Assembly: GCA_016742125.1 (NCBI GenBank)
Contig: JACVCM010000015.1
Location: 1-46,270 of the forward strand
DNA: 46,270 nt
DNA from: Sphingomonadaceae bacterium
Lineage (GTDB): Bacteria; Pseudomonadota; Alphaproteobacteria; Sphingomonadales; Sphingomonadaceae
Reading direction: 5' to 3'
How positions within the stretch are numbered: the first letter of the stretch is position 1; each line of letters opens with the position of its first letter. The notes under the pieces are model-generated. The model made no database searches. It was not told where the DNA came from and worked only from the letters and a program-made list of their open reading frames with translations. Positions 6,774-16,652 of this stretch are shown piece by piece. The translations under genes were made by a program, and so were the position numbers.

Positions 6774-8200
6774 TGCGGCTGGGACAATTGCTGACCGATA
6801 TGGACGGGGCAGCCGCCGAACAAAGCGTCACCGGTTTTGCCATCGATCACCGGAAAATCGCGCCCGGAACCGTTTTCGGTGCATTTCAGGGTTCGGCCTT
6901 CAACGGCGAAGATTTCATCGAAGATGCAATTGCTGCGGGCGCGATCGCGATTGTCGCCAGACCGGAGGCAAAGGTTTCGGGGGCAGTGCATGTCGCGGAC
7001 AGAAATCCACGCCGTGCCTTCGCCAATCTTGCGGCCCGGTTTTTTCGTCCCTTTCCCGACCATATCGCAGCGGTCACCGGCACGAACGGTAAAACCTCAA
7101 CGGCAGAACTGACGAGGCAGCTATGGCGGATGGCAGGACATAATGCAGCCTCGATAGGAACACTCGGGATTACGACCGCATCCGATCAAGCCCAGACAGG
7201 GCTGACGACACCCGACATTGTGACATTTCTGTCCAACATGTCGGGACTTGCGCGTGAAGGTGTCAGTCACGCCATTTTCGAAGCCTCCAGCCACGGTCTG
7301 TCGCAATATCGCAGCGAAGGGGTACCGGTCCAGGTTGCAGCCTTTACCAATTTGAGCCGCGATCATCTCGACTATCATGGCAATATGGAGAGTTATTTCG
7401 AAGCCAAGATGCGATTGTTCGACGAGGTGGTCGACGAAAATGGCACGGCTGTCATCTGGGCCGATGACGAATGGTCGGACCAGGTGATTGCACGCGTGAA
7501 GCAGCGCGACCTGCGGCTGATAACAGTCGGTGAGAAAGGAAAGGGGATCGAGCTGGTTTCGCGCAAGCCGACCCAATTGGGGCAATCGCTCGAAATTCGT
7601 ATTCAGGGTTCGCTCAACAAGGTCAACTTGCCGCTGATAGGAGCATATCAGGCGGCCAATGTGCTTGTTGCCATGGGAATTGTGCTGGCGAGTGGCGGCG
7701 AGCTGGAAGATGTGCTGCAGCATGCCGCGCGTCTGCAACCGGTTCGGGGGAGGCTTGAACGTGCCGTTATTACGAAAAGCGGTGCGCCGGTTTATGTCGA
7801 CTATGCACATACGCCCGATGGTCTGAAAGCTGCGATTGCAGCACTTCGACCACATACCAGAGGGAAGCTAATCACCGTCTTCGGCGCGGGCGGCGACCGC
7901 GATAAGGGCAAGCGGCCCGAAATGGGGGCGATCGCCGTTGCAGAATCGGACATAGCCATCGTCACGGACGATAACCCGCGCGGCGAAGATCCCGCACTTA
8001 TCCGCGCTGACATAATGGCGGGGGCGCCGGGCGCGCACGATATTGGCGACCGCCGCTATGCGATTGCCTTTGCCATAGAACATGCCGAGCCTGACGATAT
8101 CGTGCTTATTGCGGGCAAAGGCCATGAGCAGGGACAAATCATTATGGGCCGAGTGCTGCCGTTTGACGATGTCGAAGTCGCGCGGGAATGTGCTGCGTGA
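6773..8200 (+). CDS. murE: UDP-MurNAc-L-Ala-D-Glu:meso-diaminopimelate ligase MurE
   Basis: A 475-residue cytoplasmic Mur ligase that adds the third residue of the stem peptide. The ATP loop is GTNGKTS (103-109). The carbamylated lysine equivalent is Lys212 in FEAKMRLF. The DNPR motif (400-403) is the one that selects meso-diaminopimelate rather than lysine, as expected for a Gram-negative. VYVDYAHTPDGL and GAGGDRDKGKR are typical of the C-terminal ligase domain. It overlaps ftsI (TAATG) and murF (GTGA). Confidence 0.96.
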   Translation: MRLGQLLTDMDGAAAEQSVTGFAIDHRKIAPGTVFGAFQGSAFNGEDFIEDAIAAGAIAIVARPEAKVSGAVHVADRNPRRAFANLAARFFRPFPDHIAAVTGTNGKTSTAELTRQLWRMAGHNAASIGTLGITTASDQAQTGLTTPDIVTFLSNMSGLAREGVSHAIFEASSHGLSQYRSEGVPVQVAAFTNLSRDHLDYHGNMESYFEAKMRLFDEVVDENGTAVIWADDEWSDQVIARVKQRDLRLITVGEKGKGIELVSRKPTQLGQSLEIRIQGSLNKVNLPLIGAYQAANVLVAMGIVLASGGELEDVLQHAARLQPVRGRLERAVITKSGAPVYVDYAHTPDGLKAAIAALRPHTRGKLITVFGAGGDRDKGKRPEMGAIAVAESDIAIVTDDNPRGEDPALIRADIMAGAPGAHDIGDRRYAIAFAIEHAEPDDIVLIAGKGHEQGQIIMGRVLPFDDVEVARECAA

Positions 8201-9582
8201 CGCCGCTGTGGACTCATGCAGAATTGCTGGCTGCAACGGGAGGCACTGCGTCCGGCGAGTTCGACGCTGAAGGTGTTGCGTTCGATTCTCGGGAAATCGG
8301 CAAAGGCGATCTGTTCTTTGCCATGAAAGGCGAGGCCACCGACGGGCATTTGTTCGTGGACAAGGCATTTGCCAGTGGCGCTGCTGGCGCAATAGTCAGC
8401 CAGCCGGTGGATTATCCGCACATATTGGTCGATGATACATTCGCCGCATTGAATGCGCTGGGCGTCGCATCGCGCCAGCGGATGCAGGGCAAGGTCATCG
8501 GCGTTACGGGATCCGCCGGCAAGACTGGCACCAAGGAGGCGCTATATGCGGCGCTCGACCGATCCTCGCGCGGCAAGGCGCATCGATCGGTCAAGAGCTA
8601 TAATAATCATGTCGGCGTTCCCCTGAGCCTCGCTCGCATGCCGCGTGATACGCAATTCGGCGTGTTCGAAATGGGAATGAACCATGCTGGCGAGATGCGC
8701 GAACTGACCAGGCTCGTCCGACCGCATGTCGCGATCATAACGACAATTGCACCCGCGCACATCGAGTTTTTCAAGGATGAGAGCGGCATCGCCGATGCGA
8801 AGGCAGAAATTTTTGAAAGCCTGGAACCCGGTGGCACTGCGATTATCCCGGCGGACAATACCCATTACCGTCGGCTGCGGGACGCCGCCGCAAGATATAC
8901 CGATAACATCATCAGCTTCGGCTTTTCGGCTGAAGCCGATGTCCGTGTGCTGGACCATGTCGGGGCAGCGGGCGGCGGTTCGCTGATCACTGCTAAACTG
9001 CCGGAGGGCAGTCTTTGTTACACGCTTTCGCAAGCCGGGAGCCACTGGATTGCCAATTCACTGGCGGTGTTGGCTGCTGTTGAAGCGGTTTGTGCAGACC
9101 TGGCTGCTGCTGGCCTGGCGCTGGCCGAACTTGGCGGTCTGGCGGGACGGGGCGCGCGACACAAAATTGCGGTGCACGGCGGCGAAGCCTTGTTGCTCGA
9201 TGAGAGTTATAACGCCAATCCGGCGTCCATGGCGGCAACACTTGCAGAACTCGGGAAATTTGCAGGCCGCAAGATCGCCGTACTTGGCACGATGAAAGAA
9301 CTTGGCCACAAAAGCGAAGAATATCATCTTGGTCTGGCTACACCGCTCACGGCGGCTAATGTCGATTTCGCGATTTTGGTCGGTGAAGAGATGCAAATTC
9401 TCGCCGAAAAGTTGTCTGCTGGGCTTGAGGGATGTGCCAAATTCGCGCATTGCGCGTCGGCAACGGAGGCACTCGACCTCCTCAAAGACTATTTGCGTGA
9501 ATCCGACACTGTTCTGGTCAAAGGCTCCAACTCTATCGGGCTTTCGGCCATCGTCAGTGCATTGGTGGGTGGGGAAGGCTGA
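8197..9582 (+). CDS. murF: UDP-MurNAc-tripeptide:D-alanyl-D-alanine ligase MurF
   Basis: The last cytoplasmic Mur ligase, adding D-Ala-D-Ala to complete the pentapeptide precursor. The ATP loop is GSAGKTGTKE (about 105-114). NHVGVPLSLARM, FEMGMNHAGEM and DESYNANPASM are the standard MurF signatures. Two starts are possible. The GTG at 8197 overlaps the murE stop as GTGA and has GCGGGAA at 8182-8188 at normal spacing, so I prefer it (461 residues). The ATG at 8188 would have the G-rich stretch directly against the start codon. It ends in a TGATG overlap with mraY. Confidence 0.95.
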   Translation: MTPLWTHAELLAATGGTASGEFDAEGVAFDSREIGKGDLFFAMKGEATDGHLFVDKAFASGAAGAIVSQPVDYPHILVDDTFAALNALGVASRQRMQGKVIGVTGSAGKTGTKEALYAALDRSSRGKAHRSVKSYNNHVGVPLSLARMPRDTQFGVFEMGMNHAGEMRELTRLVRPHVAIITTIAPAHIEFFKDESGIADAKAEIFESLEPGGTAIIPADNTHYRRLRDAAARYTDNIISFGFSAEADVRVLDHVGAAGGGSLITAKLPEGSLCYTLSQAGSHWIANSLAVLAAVEAVCADLAAAGLALAELGGLAGRGARHKIAVHGGEALLLDESYNANPASMAATLAELGKFAGRKIAVLGTMKELGHKSEEYHLGLATPLTAANVDFAILVGEEMQILAEKLSAGLEGCAKFAHCASATEALDLLKDYLRESDTVLVKGSNSIGLSAIVSALVGGEG

Positions 9583-10652
9583 TGCTCTATTTACTGGCAG
9601 AATATCTGGGGTTTCCGGGTGTCTTTAATCTGCTGCGCTATCTGAGCTTCCGGTCTGGCGCGGCGGTTGCGACTGCGCTGGTCATCGGTCTTATGATCGG
9701 ACCCAAATTCATTGGCATGCTGCGCATCCGCCAGGGCAAGGGGCAGCCGATCCGCAGCGACGGCCCGCAGTCTCACCTTGCAAAGGTGGGCACTCCGACG
9801 ATGGGCGGGCTGATGATCCTGATAGCCATCTCGATATCGATGCTGCTGTGGATGGACCTTGCAAACATCTATGTCTGGGCCTGCCTTCTGGTGATGGCGG
9901 GTTTTGGCATCGTGGGTTTCATGGATGATTATGACAAGGTGAAGAAACGCAGCCACAAGGGGGTGTCGGGCAAGGTGCGCTTGCTGTTCGAGTTTGCCAT
10001 AGCGGGTGTGGCCGTTTCCCTTATCGTATCGCAATCGGGCGGGATGCTCTATTTCCCGTTCGTCAATGGACCGATCGCCGATCTTGGCTGGTGGTATGTT
10101 CCCTTTGGCGCGTTTGTTATCGTGGCATTCGGCAATGCCGTGAATTTGACCGACGGGCTCGACGGGCTTGCTACAATGCCGGTCATTATTGCGTCCATAG
10201 CGTTCATGCTGATCGTCTATCTCGTCGGCAACGCACGATATGCCCAATATCTTGGCATTCCCTTCTATCTCGGTGCGGGCGATCTTGCGATGCTGTGCGG
10301 CGCAATCGTCGGCGCGGGCCTCGCCTTTCTCTGGTTCAATGCGCCGCCAGCCGCTGTGTTCATGGGCGATACCGGAAGTCTGGCACTGGGGGGCACGCTA
10401 GGTGCGATTGCCGTGGTCGCACATCATGAGTTCGTTCTGGCGATCATCGGCGGGCTGTTCGTTGTGGAGGCGCTGTCGGTGATCATCCAGGTGTTCTGGT
10501 TCAAGCGAACGGGCCGGCGCATATTCCGAATGGCGCCGATCCATCATCATTTCGAACAGCTTGGCTGGTCCGAGCCGACGGTGGTCATCCGTTTCTGGAT
10601 TGTCGCTTTCGTTCTGGCGCTTGCAGGGCTATCGACCCTCAAGCTCAGATGA
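9582..10652 (+). CDS. mraY: Phospho-MurNAc-pentapeptide transferase MraY (lipid I synthase)
   Basis: A 356-residue integral membrane enzyme with about ten membrane helices that moves phospho-MurNAc-pentapeptide to undecaprenyl phosphate. The aspartate pair is in GFMDDYDK (Asp115/Asp116). The third catalytic region is NLTDGLDGLA (188-197). The HHH motif of MraY is in MAPIHHHFE near residue 320. The early SHLAKVGTPTMGG (64-76) is also diagnostic. Length matches the family. It overlaps murF (TGATG) and murD (ATGA). Confidence 0.97.
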   Translation: MLYLLAEYLGFPGVFNLLRYLSFRSGAAVATALVIGLMIGPKFIGMLRIRQGKGQPIRSDGPQSHLAKVGTPTMGGLMILIAISISMLLWMDLANIYVWACLLVMAGFGIVGFMDDYDKVKKRSHKGVSGKVRLLFEFAIAGVAVSLIVSQSGGMLYFPFVNGPIADLGWWYVPFGAFVIVAFGNAVNLTDGLDGLATMPVIIASIAFMLIVYLVGNARYAQYLGIPFYLGAGDLAMLCGAIVGAGLAFLWFNAPPAAVFMGDTGSLALGGTLGAIAVVAHHEFVLAIIGGLFVVEALSVIIQVFWFKRTGRRIFRMAPIHHHFEQLGWSEPTVVIRFWIVAFVLALAGLSTLKLR

Positions 10653-11938
10653 TCACCAGCCCGGCCTTCGCACAACGCAAATTCGCCCTGCTGGGCCTTG
10701 CGCGCTCCGGCCTTGCAGCCGCGCATTCGCTGCATGCCGGCGGCGCGGAATTGCTGGCGTGGGATAATGATGAGAGCGCGCGCGCGAAGGTCGCGGATAT
10801 CGCGAGGATAGCCGATCCACTTGAGGTCGATCTCACTGGCTTCGACGGAATTGTGGTTTCGCCGGGCGTGCCCATCAACCGCCATCCTATCGCTGAAAAG
10901 GCCCGAAACACTGGCATTCCGCTTATCGGCGATATTGAGCTGTTTTCAATGGCCCGACCGGACCTTCCCGCCCACAGGGTCATCGGGATTACCGGTACCA
11001 ACGGCAAATCGACAACGACCTCGCTGGTCCACCACATATTGAAAAGCGCCGCGCTGCCGACCCGCATGGCGGGGAACATCGGCCTGCCGATATTATCGCA
11101 GGCTCCGCTTCCGGCGGGCGGTGTTTATGTGCTTGAGCTATCGAGCTATCAGATCGACATCACGCACAGCCTTGCCTGCGAGGCGGCTGCATTGATCAAT
11201 CTGTCGCCCGATCACCTCGACCGCTATGATGGTTATGAGGGCTACAAGGCTTCCAAAGCGCGGTTGTTCGACATGCAGACCCCCAAACAACATTCGGTCT
11301 TTGGCAAGGGCGACGATGACACGGCGGCTGTTTACCGAGCGGTACTGGCGAAACGCGGTCCGGAAGTCGTACATCTGGCCGACCCTGCAAAAATTCATGG
11401 CCAAAGCGAATGGCCCTCGCTTCAAGGCCCGCATAATCTGCAGAATATTGCGGTTGCGATTGGCCTGGTCGAGGCACTCGGCATTAGCGAGGCGCAATGG
11501 CGTCCGGCGCTGCGCAGTTTCAGGGGGCTGGCCCACCGGATGGAAATTGTGGCCGAGCGCAATGGCGTGCTTTTCGTCAATGACAGCAAGGCTACCAATG
11601 CGGCTTCGACGGCGCCGGCACTCGCGGCATATCCGCGCATCCACTGGATCGTCGGCGGTCTCGCAAAGAGCGACAATCTCGATGAATGCGCCCCGAACTT
11701 CGGGCATGTGGTCAAGGCCTATACCATTGGCGAGGCTGGGCCGCTATTTACGAAATTATTGTCACCGCATATGCCCGTGGAGAGCAGCGAAATGATGGGG
11801 GCGGCGGTGTACTCGGCAGCATCGCAGGCACAGCCCGGTGACGTTATCATGCTGTCGCCAGCCTGCGCCTCATTCGACCAGTTCAAGGATTTCGAAGCGC
11901 GGGGCGACGCTTTCAAAGCGATTGTCGAGGCACTATGA
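10649..11938 (+). CDS. murD: UDP-MurNAc-L-Ala:D-glutamate ligase MurD
   Basis: A 429-residue cytoplasmic Mur ligase that adds D-glutamate as the second stem residue. An N-terminal Rossmann domain starts with FALLGLARSGLAAA (12-25). The ATP loop is GTNGKST (116-122). LELSSYQID, NLSPDHLDRYD, FVNDSKATNAAST and VGGLAKSDN mark the central and C-terminal domains, and LSPACASFDQFKDFEARGD is the typical ending. It overlaps mraY and ftsW by ATGA junctions. Confidence 0.96.
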   Translation: MITSPAFAQRKFALLGLARSGLAAAHSLHAGGAELLAWDNDESARAKVADIARIADPLEVDLTGFDGIVVSPGVPINRHPIAEKARNTGIPLIGDIELFSMARPDLPAHRVIGITGTNGKSTTTSLVHHILKSAALPTRMAGNIGLPILSQAPLPAGGVYVLELSSYQIDITHSLACEAAALINLSPDHLDRYDGYEGYKASKARLFDMQTPKQHSVFGKGDDDTAAVYRAVLAKRGPEVVHLADPAKIHGQSEWPSLQGPHNLQNIAVAIGLVEALGISEAQWRPALRSFRGLAHRMEIVAERNGVLFVNDSKATNAASTAPALAAYPRIHWIVGGLAKSDNLDECAPNFGHVVKAYTIGEAGPLFTKLLSPHMPVESSEMMGAAVYSAASQAQPGDVIMLSPACASFDQFKDFEARGDAFKAIVEAL

Positions 11939-13158
11939 GCATCGAACGCAAAGAAGTGCCGTGGGTATTGGCGGCAAAAACCGGCAAGATCGGTTTGGCC
12001 AATCGTCTCGGGCGGGGGGACCGCTCACCATTGGGCGTGTGGTTCTGGGAACTTGACCGCGTGCTGCTTTCGCTGATGATGGTGCTTATCGCCATCGGAC
12101 TGCTGGCAGTGGCCGCCGCTTCCCCTGCCGGAGCGCAACGTCTGTCGTCGTCGACCAAAGAACTGCCCTCGCTATATTTCTTTTATCGGCAACTGATGTG
12201 GGTCGTTCTTGCCGTGCCGCTAATGCTCGTAGTTTCAATGTATCCGCGAGAACAGGCGCGACGTTTTGCTATTGTCGGCTTCGGGATATTCTTCGTCCTT
12301 CTCGCCCTCGTGCCGCTGATCGGGAGGGAGGTAAACGGGGCGCAGCGCTGGATCGGATCGGGCGCGGCAGGGTTGCAGCCTTCCGAATTTCTCAAACCCT
12401 TTTTCGCGGTGACGATGGCCTGGATTATCAGCTGGCGGCTCAAGGACCCGACTTTGCCGGTTCGCCTGTTGAGCAGCCTCGCCACCGGAGCGGTGTGCGT
12501 TTTCCTGCTGGCGCAGCCCGATTTGGGACAGACGATCCTTTTTGCCGGAACATGGTTTGCGCTGATGATGGTATCGGGTGTGCCCGCATCGCGGCTTTGG
12601 GCAATGGTCATCGGCGGTGTAGTTGGAATGGTGCTCGCCTATAATTTCTATCCGGTTGCCACCCAGCGTATCGATGCGTGGATTTTCGGAACCGAGGGCC
12701 TGACCCATGACAAGATGGCGATGGCGACGCTCACGGCCGGGGGCTTTATCGGTGTCGGACCGGGACTTGGCACAAAAAAATACAGCCTTCCCGAGGGACA
12801 CACCGATTATATCTTCTCGGTCATAGGTGAAGAATTCGGCCTGCTGGCGTGCATGGTCATCGCCCTGTTGTTTTTCGCCATTCTGGTGCGGATCATCATC
12901 CGCCTGCTTGACGAGAAGGATCAGTTCGTGGTGCTTGCGGTGGCCGGACTCGCCGCGCAATTCTGCGGACAGGCTATGATCAACATGGCCGTAAATCTTG
13001 GTGTTTTCCCTTCCAAGGGGATGACCTTGCCCTTCATCAGCTATGGCGGTTCGTCGACCCTGGCGCTCTCGATTACCTGCGGTCTCATCCTGGCACTGAC
13101 CAAGCGTAACCCCTATCTTGACCGGTCGGCCTATATGGTGAAGGGACGGACGCCATGA
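11935..13158 (+). CDS. ftsW: SEDS peptidoglycan glycosyltransferase FtsW
   Basis: A 407-residue polytopic membrane protein of the SEDS family that polymerises septal glycan with FtsI. A soluble start of about 40 residues precedes some ten membrane helices. Family segments include PLIGREVNGAQRW, LQPSEFLKP, AQPDLGQT and the extracellular loop GTKKYSLPEGHTDYIFSVIGEE. Near the end INMAVNLGVFPSKGMTLPFISYGGSS is the SEDS signature. The SEDS catalytic aspartate is taken to be the one in AQPDLGQ by analogy with RodA. ATGA overlaps with murD and murG. Confidence 0.96.
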   Translation: MSIERKEVPWVLAAKTGKIGLANRLGRGDRSPLGVWFWELDRVLLSLMMVLIAIGLLAVAAASPAGAQRLSSSTKELPSLYFFYRQLMWVVLAVPLMLVVSMYPREQARRFAIVGFGIFFVLLALVPLIGREVNGAQRWIGSGAAGLQPSEFLKPFFAVTMAWIISWRLKDPTLPVRLLSSLATGAVCVFLLAQPDLGQTILFAGTWFALMMVSGVPASRLWAMVIGGVVGMVLAYNFYPVATQRIDAWIFGTEGLTHDKMAMATLTAGGFIGVGPGLGTKKYSLPEGHTDYIFSVIGEEFGLLACMVIALLFFAILVRIIIRLLDEKDQFVVLAVAGLAAQFCGQAMINMAVNLGVFPSKGMTLPFISYGGSSTLALSITCGLILALTKRNPYLDRSAYMVKGRTP

Positions 13159-14330
13159 TTTCAAGGCATTATGTTCTGGCCGCAGGCGGCACGGGCGGGC
13201 ATCTCATTCCGGCATTTGCATTGGGGCAGGAACTGCTCAACCGCGGACATCATGTGGCGCTGGTGACCGATCAGCGGGGGACGAAGATCCCTGGCTGTCC
13301 CGACAGGATTGCGACACACGTCCTTCCTGCAGGACGGATAACGAAGAATCCGGCAAGCTGGTTGCCCGGCGTGCGGGCGATAGCCGAAGGACGATTGATG
13401 GCGCGGCGGCTCTACGCCAATTTTGCGCCTAGCGCAGTCATCGGTTTTGGCGGATATCCGGCTTTTCCGGCGTTGCTCGGGGCGTTTGCCGAGAAAATCC
13501 CGACCGTCATCCATGAGCAGAATGCCGTTCTGGGCAGGGTCAACCGCTTTACCGCCCGGCAGGTGGATGCAATCGCTACGGCTTACCCCGACATTCTCCG
13601 CCTTTCACCGCGTTACAACGGCAAGGTGCATCTGGTTGGCAATCCGGTGCGTGAAGAAGTGCTGTCGCTGCGCGACCAGCCCTACCCCCCGCTTAGGGAG
13701 GACGGTATATTCCGCGTGCTGGTCACCGGCGGCAGTCAGGGAGCGACCATTTTGTCGGAAGTTGTCCCCGACGGTCTGTCGCGTTTGCCGCTTAACCTGC
13801 GGCGCAGGCTGCAGGTTACCCAACAATGCCGTGCCGAAGATATCGAGACAGTGCGCAAAAGTTATGCCGAGCATGACATTCCTGCGGAACTTGCGACCTA
13901 TCTGCCGGATCTGCCGGAGCGCCTCGGTTGGGCGCATCTTGTGATTGCGCGTGCCGGTGCATCGACCATTGCCGAACTAACCTGCGCAGGGCGTCCCGCG
14001 ATTTTGGTGCCGCTGCCGAGTGCGACGGATGATCACCAATCCTATAATGTGAAGGAAATGGTGCAGGCTGGCGGGGCTAGGGCGATTGCGCAATCGGCCT
14101 TTACGCCGGTCGAGCTTGCTAAGCAGATCCAGAAGATAGCTCTGGAACCGGGCGCCCTGGAAAACGCCGCCAAGGCCGCCAAGGGTTGTGGTCGCCCGAA
14201 TGCGGTCGCAGACCTGGCAGATCTGGTCGAATCCTTCGGCAGGGCACCGCTGATGCAGACAATCAAACCGAAGGCAGAGCGCAACGAAAATTTCGGCGGA
14301 TCGCCGGCAATGGCGAAGGACGCCGCATGA
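13155..14330 (+). CDS. murG: Lipid II synthase MurG (UDP-GlcNAc transferase)
   Basis: A 391-residue peripheral membrane GT-B enzyme that adds GlcNAc to lipid I on the inner face of the cytoplasmic membrane. The first glycine loop is GGTGGH (11-16). GFGGYPAFPAL, HEQNAVLGRVNR and VGNPVREEV follow. The second loop is GGSQGA (192-197), and the donor site is RAGASTIAEL with the later DDHQSYN. The tail after about residue 355 is a charged extension. It overlaps ftsW and murC by ATGA junctions. Confidence 0.96.
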   Translation: MISRHYVLAAGGTGGHLIPAFALGQELLNRGHHVALVTDQRGTKIPGCPDRIATHVLPAGRITKNPASWLPGVRAIAEGRLMARRLYANFAPSAVIGFGGYPAFPALLGAFAEKIPTVIHEQNAVLGRVNRFTARQVDAIATAYPDILRLSPRYNGKVHLVGNPVREEVLSLRDQPYPPLREDGIFRVLVTGGSQGATILSEVVPDGLSRLPLNLRRRLQVTQQCRAEDIETVRKSYAEHDIPAELATYLPDLPERLGWAHLVIARAGASTIAELTCAGRPAILVPLPSATDDHQSYNVKEMVQAGGARAIAQSAFTPVELAKQIQKIALEPGALENAAKAAKGCGRPNAVADLADLVESFGRAPLMQTIKPKAERNENFGGSPAMAKDAA

Positions 14331-15733
14331 AGGGCGTTCCCAACGATATCGGCACAATTCATTTCGTCGGCATCGGCGGAATCGGGATGTCCGGTATTGC
14401 CGAGGTGATGCACAATCTGGGCTATACGGTTCAGGGGTCCGACATCGCCGACAGCTATGTCATCGACGGGCTTCGCAAACGCGGTATCAAGGTGATGCTC
14501 GGGCATAGCGCAGACAATCTGGGCGATGCGGCTGTAGTGGTTACCTCGACCGCAGTGAAAAAGGGCAATCCGGAGCGCGACGCCGCGCTGGAACGCCGAA
14601 TTCCGCTGGTGCGTCGCGCCGAAATGCTGGCCGAACTGATGCGACTTAAAAATACCGTTGCCGTGGCCGGCACGCATGGCAAGACGACGACGACGTCCCT
14701 GATCGCCGCGATGCTGGACCATGGCGGCATCGACCCGACGGTCATTAATGGCGGTATCATCAATAGCTACGGCTCGAACGCACGACTGGGTGCAAGTGAC
14801 TGGATGGTGGTCGAAGCCGACGAAAGCGACGGCAGCTTCCTGCGGCTTGATGGCACGATTGCCGTGGTTACCAATATCGATCCCGAACATCTCGATCATT
14901 ATGGCGGTTTTGACGCGATCAAGGATGCCTTTGTCGAATTCGTCGAGAACGTGCCCTTTTACGGGGCCGCGATCATGTGCCTCGACCATCCGGAGGTGCA
15001 GGCCATCCTGCCGAAAATCCGCGACCGGCGGATTATAACCTACGGTTTTTCGGCGCAGGCAGATGTGCGCGGAGAGAATGTTACGCCTTTCCCAGGCGGC
15101 AACCGGTTCGATGTCGTCGTGCGCTCTCGCGACGGATCACAACGCACGATCGAAGGCATCGAACTGCCGATGCCCGGACGGCATAATGTGCAGAACGCAC
15201 TGGCTGCTATCGCCGTCGGCCTTGAAATGGGAATGAACGACGAGGCTGTCGCGCACGGCTTCGACAAATTCGGAGGCGTAAAGCGGCGTTTCACCAAGGT
15301 TGGCGAAGTGGATGGTGTCACAATCATCGACGATTACGGCCACCATCCGGTCGAAATCCGCGCCGTGCTGTCGGCGGCACGCGAAGGTGCGCAGGGCAGG
15401 GTCATTGCGGTTGCACAACCGCATCGCTACACCCGTTTGCGCGATCATATGGATGATTTCCAGCAGGCATTTAACGATGCCGATATGGTGTTTGTATCGC
15501 CTGTTTACGCTGCTGGCGAAGCGCCCATAGAGGGCGTTGATGCCGAGGCGCTGGTCAACGGCATCAAGGCACGAGGCCATCGCTCTGCGGCGACGGTCGC
15601 CGATGCGGGCGACCTTGCGCAGCGGCTTGCCGAGATTGTTCAGGACAAGGACATGGTCGTCTGCCTTGGCGCCGGCGACATAACCAAATGGGCGGCAGGC
15701 CTTGCCGATGCGATCAGGGCAGCGCGCGGATGA
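14327..15733 (+). CDS. murC: UDP-MurNAc:L-alanine ligase MurC
   Basis: A 468-residue Mur ligase that adds the first amino acid (L-Ala) to UDP-MurNAc. FVGIGGIGMSGIAEV (13-27) is the N-terminal nucleotide-binding loop. GTHGKT (115-120) is the ATP loop. VVEADESDGSF and DPEHLDHYGG, then DDYGHHPVEI and QPHRYTRLRD, are family signatures. The reading frame stays open to 14186 inside murG, but the ATG at 14327 makes an ATGA overlap with the murG stop and starts directly before the conserved loop, so it is chosen. It overlaps murB by ATGA. Confidence 0.96.
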   Translation: MKGVPNDIGTIHFVGIGGIGMSGIAEVMHNLGYTVQGSDIADSYVIDGLRKRGIKVMLGHSADNLGDAAVVVTSTAVKKGNPERDAALERRIPLVRRAEMLAELMRLKNTVAVAGTHGKTTTTSLIAAMLDHGGIDPTVINGGIINSYGSNARLGASDWMVVEADESDGSFLRLDGTIAVVTNIDPEHLDHYGGFDAIKDAFVEFVENVPFYGAAIMCLDHPEVQAILPKIRDRRIITYGFSAQADVRGENVTPFPGGNRFDVVVRSRDGSQRTIEGIELPMPGRHNVQNALAAIAVGLEMGMNDEAVAHGFDKFGGVKRRFTKVGEVDGVTIIDDYGHHPVEIRAVLSAAREGAQGRVIAVAQPHRYTRLRDHMDDFQQAFNDADMVFVSPVYAAGEAPIEGVDAEALVNGIKARGHRSAATVADAGDLAQRLAEIVQDKDMVVCLGAGDITKWAAGLADAIRAARG

Positions 15734-16626
15734 GTGTTGCCGAATTCCCAAAGATATCCGGGAAGCTGACGCCCAACGCGCCGCTCGCCCCCCTTGTGTG
15801 GTTCAAGTCGGGCGGTTCGGCGGAGTGGCTTTTCGAACCCAAGGATATGGCAGACCTGCAGGGGTTTCTGCGCGATCTCGAACCCGTCACTCCGGTAATG
15901 GCACTTGGTCTCGGTTCCAACATGATTGTCCGTGATGGCGGCGTACCGGGTGTCGTCGTGCGGCTGGGTAAGGCATTTGCCAAGGTGACGCCGGTGGACG
16001 CAATAACCCTGGATTGCGGCGGTGGAGCATCTGGCATTCTCGTTTCCTCAACAGCGCGTGATTCGGCCATTGCGGGACTGGAGTTTCTGCGGTCGATACC
16101 TGGAACCGTAGGCGGCTTTGTCCGGATGAATGGCGGGGCTTATGGCGGAGAGGTCAAGGACATATTGGTCGATTGCGACGTTGTGAGGCGTGACGGCCAG
16201 TTGGTGACGCTCAATGTTGATGAACTTCAATATAGCTATCGTCATTCGGAGCTGCCCGATGGTGCGATAGTTGTCAGCGCACGCTTTCGCGGACGTCCCG
16301 GCGACCCGGACAGCATTCAGGCGGAAATGGACCGTATCAGCACCTCGCGCGAAGCTTCGCAGCCGCTCCGTTCCAAGACAGGTGGCTCGACCTTCAAAAA
16401 CCCCGAAGGTTTTAAGGCGTGGCAACTTGTCGATGAAGCCGGGTGCCGTGGGCTAAAGATCGGCGGCGCGCAGGTTTCGGAAAAGCACACCAATTTCCTG
16501 ATCAACACCGGAGATGCTACCAGCGCCGATATCGAGGAACTGGGCGAAGAAGTACGCCGCCGCGTCAAGGCGAAGACCGGTGTCGAACTGCAATGGGAAA
16601 TCCAGCGTGTGGGGGTTGCGAAGTGA
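15730..16626 (+). CDS. murB: UDP-N-acetylenolpyruvoylglucosamine reductase MurB
   Basis: A 298-residue FAD enzyme that reduces UDP-GlcNAc-enolpyruvate to UDP-MurNAc with NADPH. FAD-binding segments are GLGSNMIVRDGG (60-71) and SIPGTVGGFVRMNGGAYG (122-139). The catalytic serine is Ser220 in GGSTFKNP. The C-terminal EKHTNFLINTGDATS is typical. It lacks the long YAFS insertion of type I (E. coli) MurB, so it is type II. The ATG at 15730 overlaps the murC stop (ATGA); the upstream in-frame codons lie inside murC. Unlike every earlier junction in the cluster, the next gene does not follow at once. Confidence 0.95.
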   Translation: MSVAEFPKISGKLTPNAPLAPLVWFKSGGSAEWLFEPKDMADLQGFLRDLEPVTPVMALGLGSNMIVRDGGVPGVVVRLGKAFAKVTPVDAITLDCGGGASGILVSSTARDSAIAGLEFLRSIPGTVGGFVRMNGGAYGGEVKDILVDCDVVRRDGQLVTLNVDELQYSYRHSELPDGAIVVSARFRGRPGDPDSIQAEMDRISTSREASQPLRSKTGGSTFKNPEGFKAWQLVDEAGCRGLKIGGAQVSEKHTNFLINTGDATSADIEELGEEVRRRVKAKTGVELQWEIQRVGVAK

Positions 16627-16652
16627 CGGCTGTCCATAACCCGCCCCGTTTT

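Noticed and set aside
14186..14326. Upstream extension of the murC frame into murG
   Set aside because: murC begins at the conserved ATG at 14327, which overlaps the murG stop; the extension has no family similarity.
12235..14989. Minus-strand frames of about 310 codons opposite ftsW, murG and murC
   Set aside because: Antisense shadows of well-identified genes, rich in His/Arg/Gln and without recognisable motifs.
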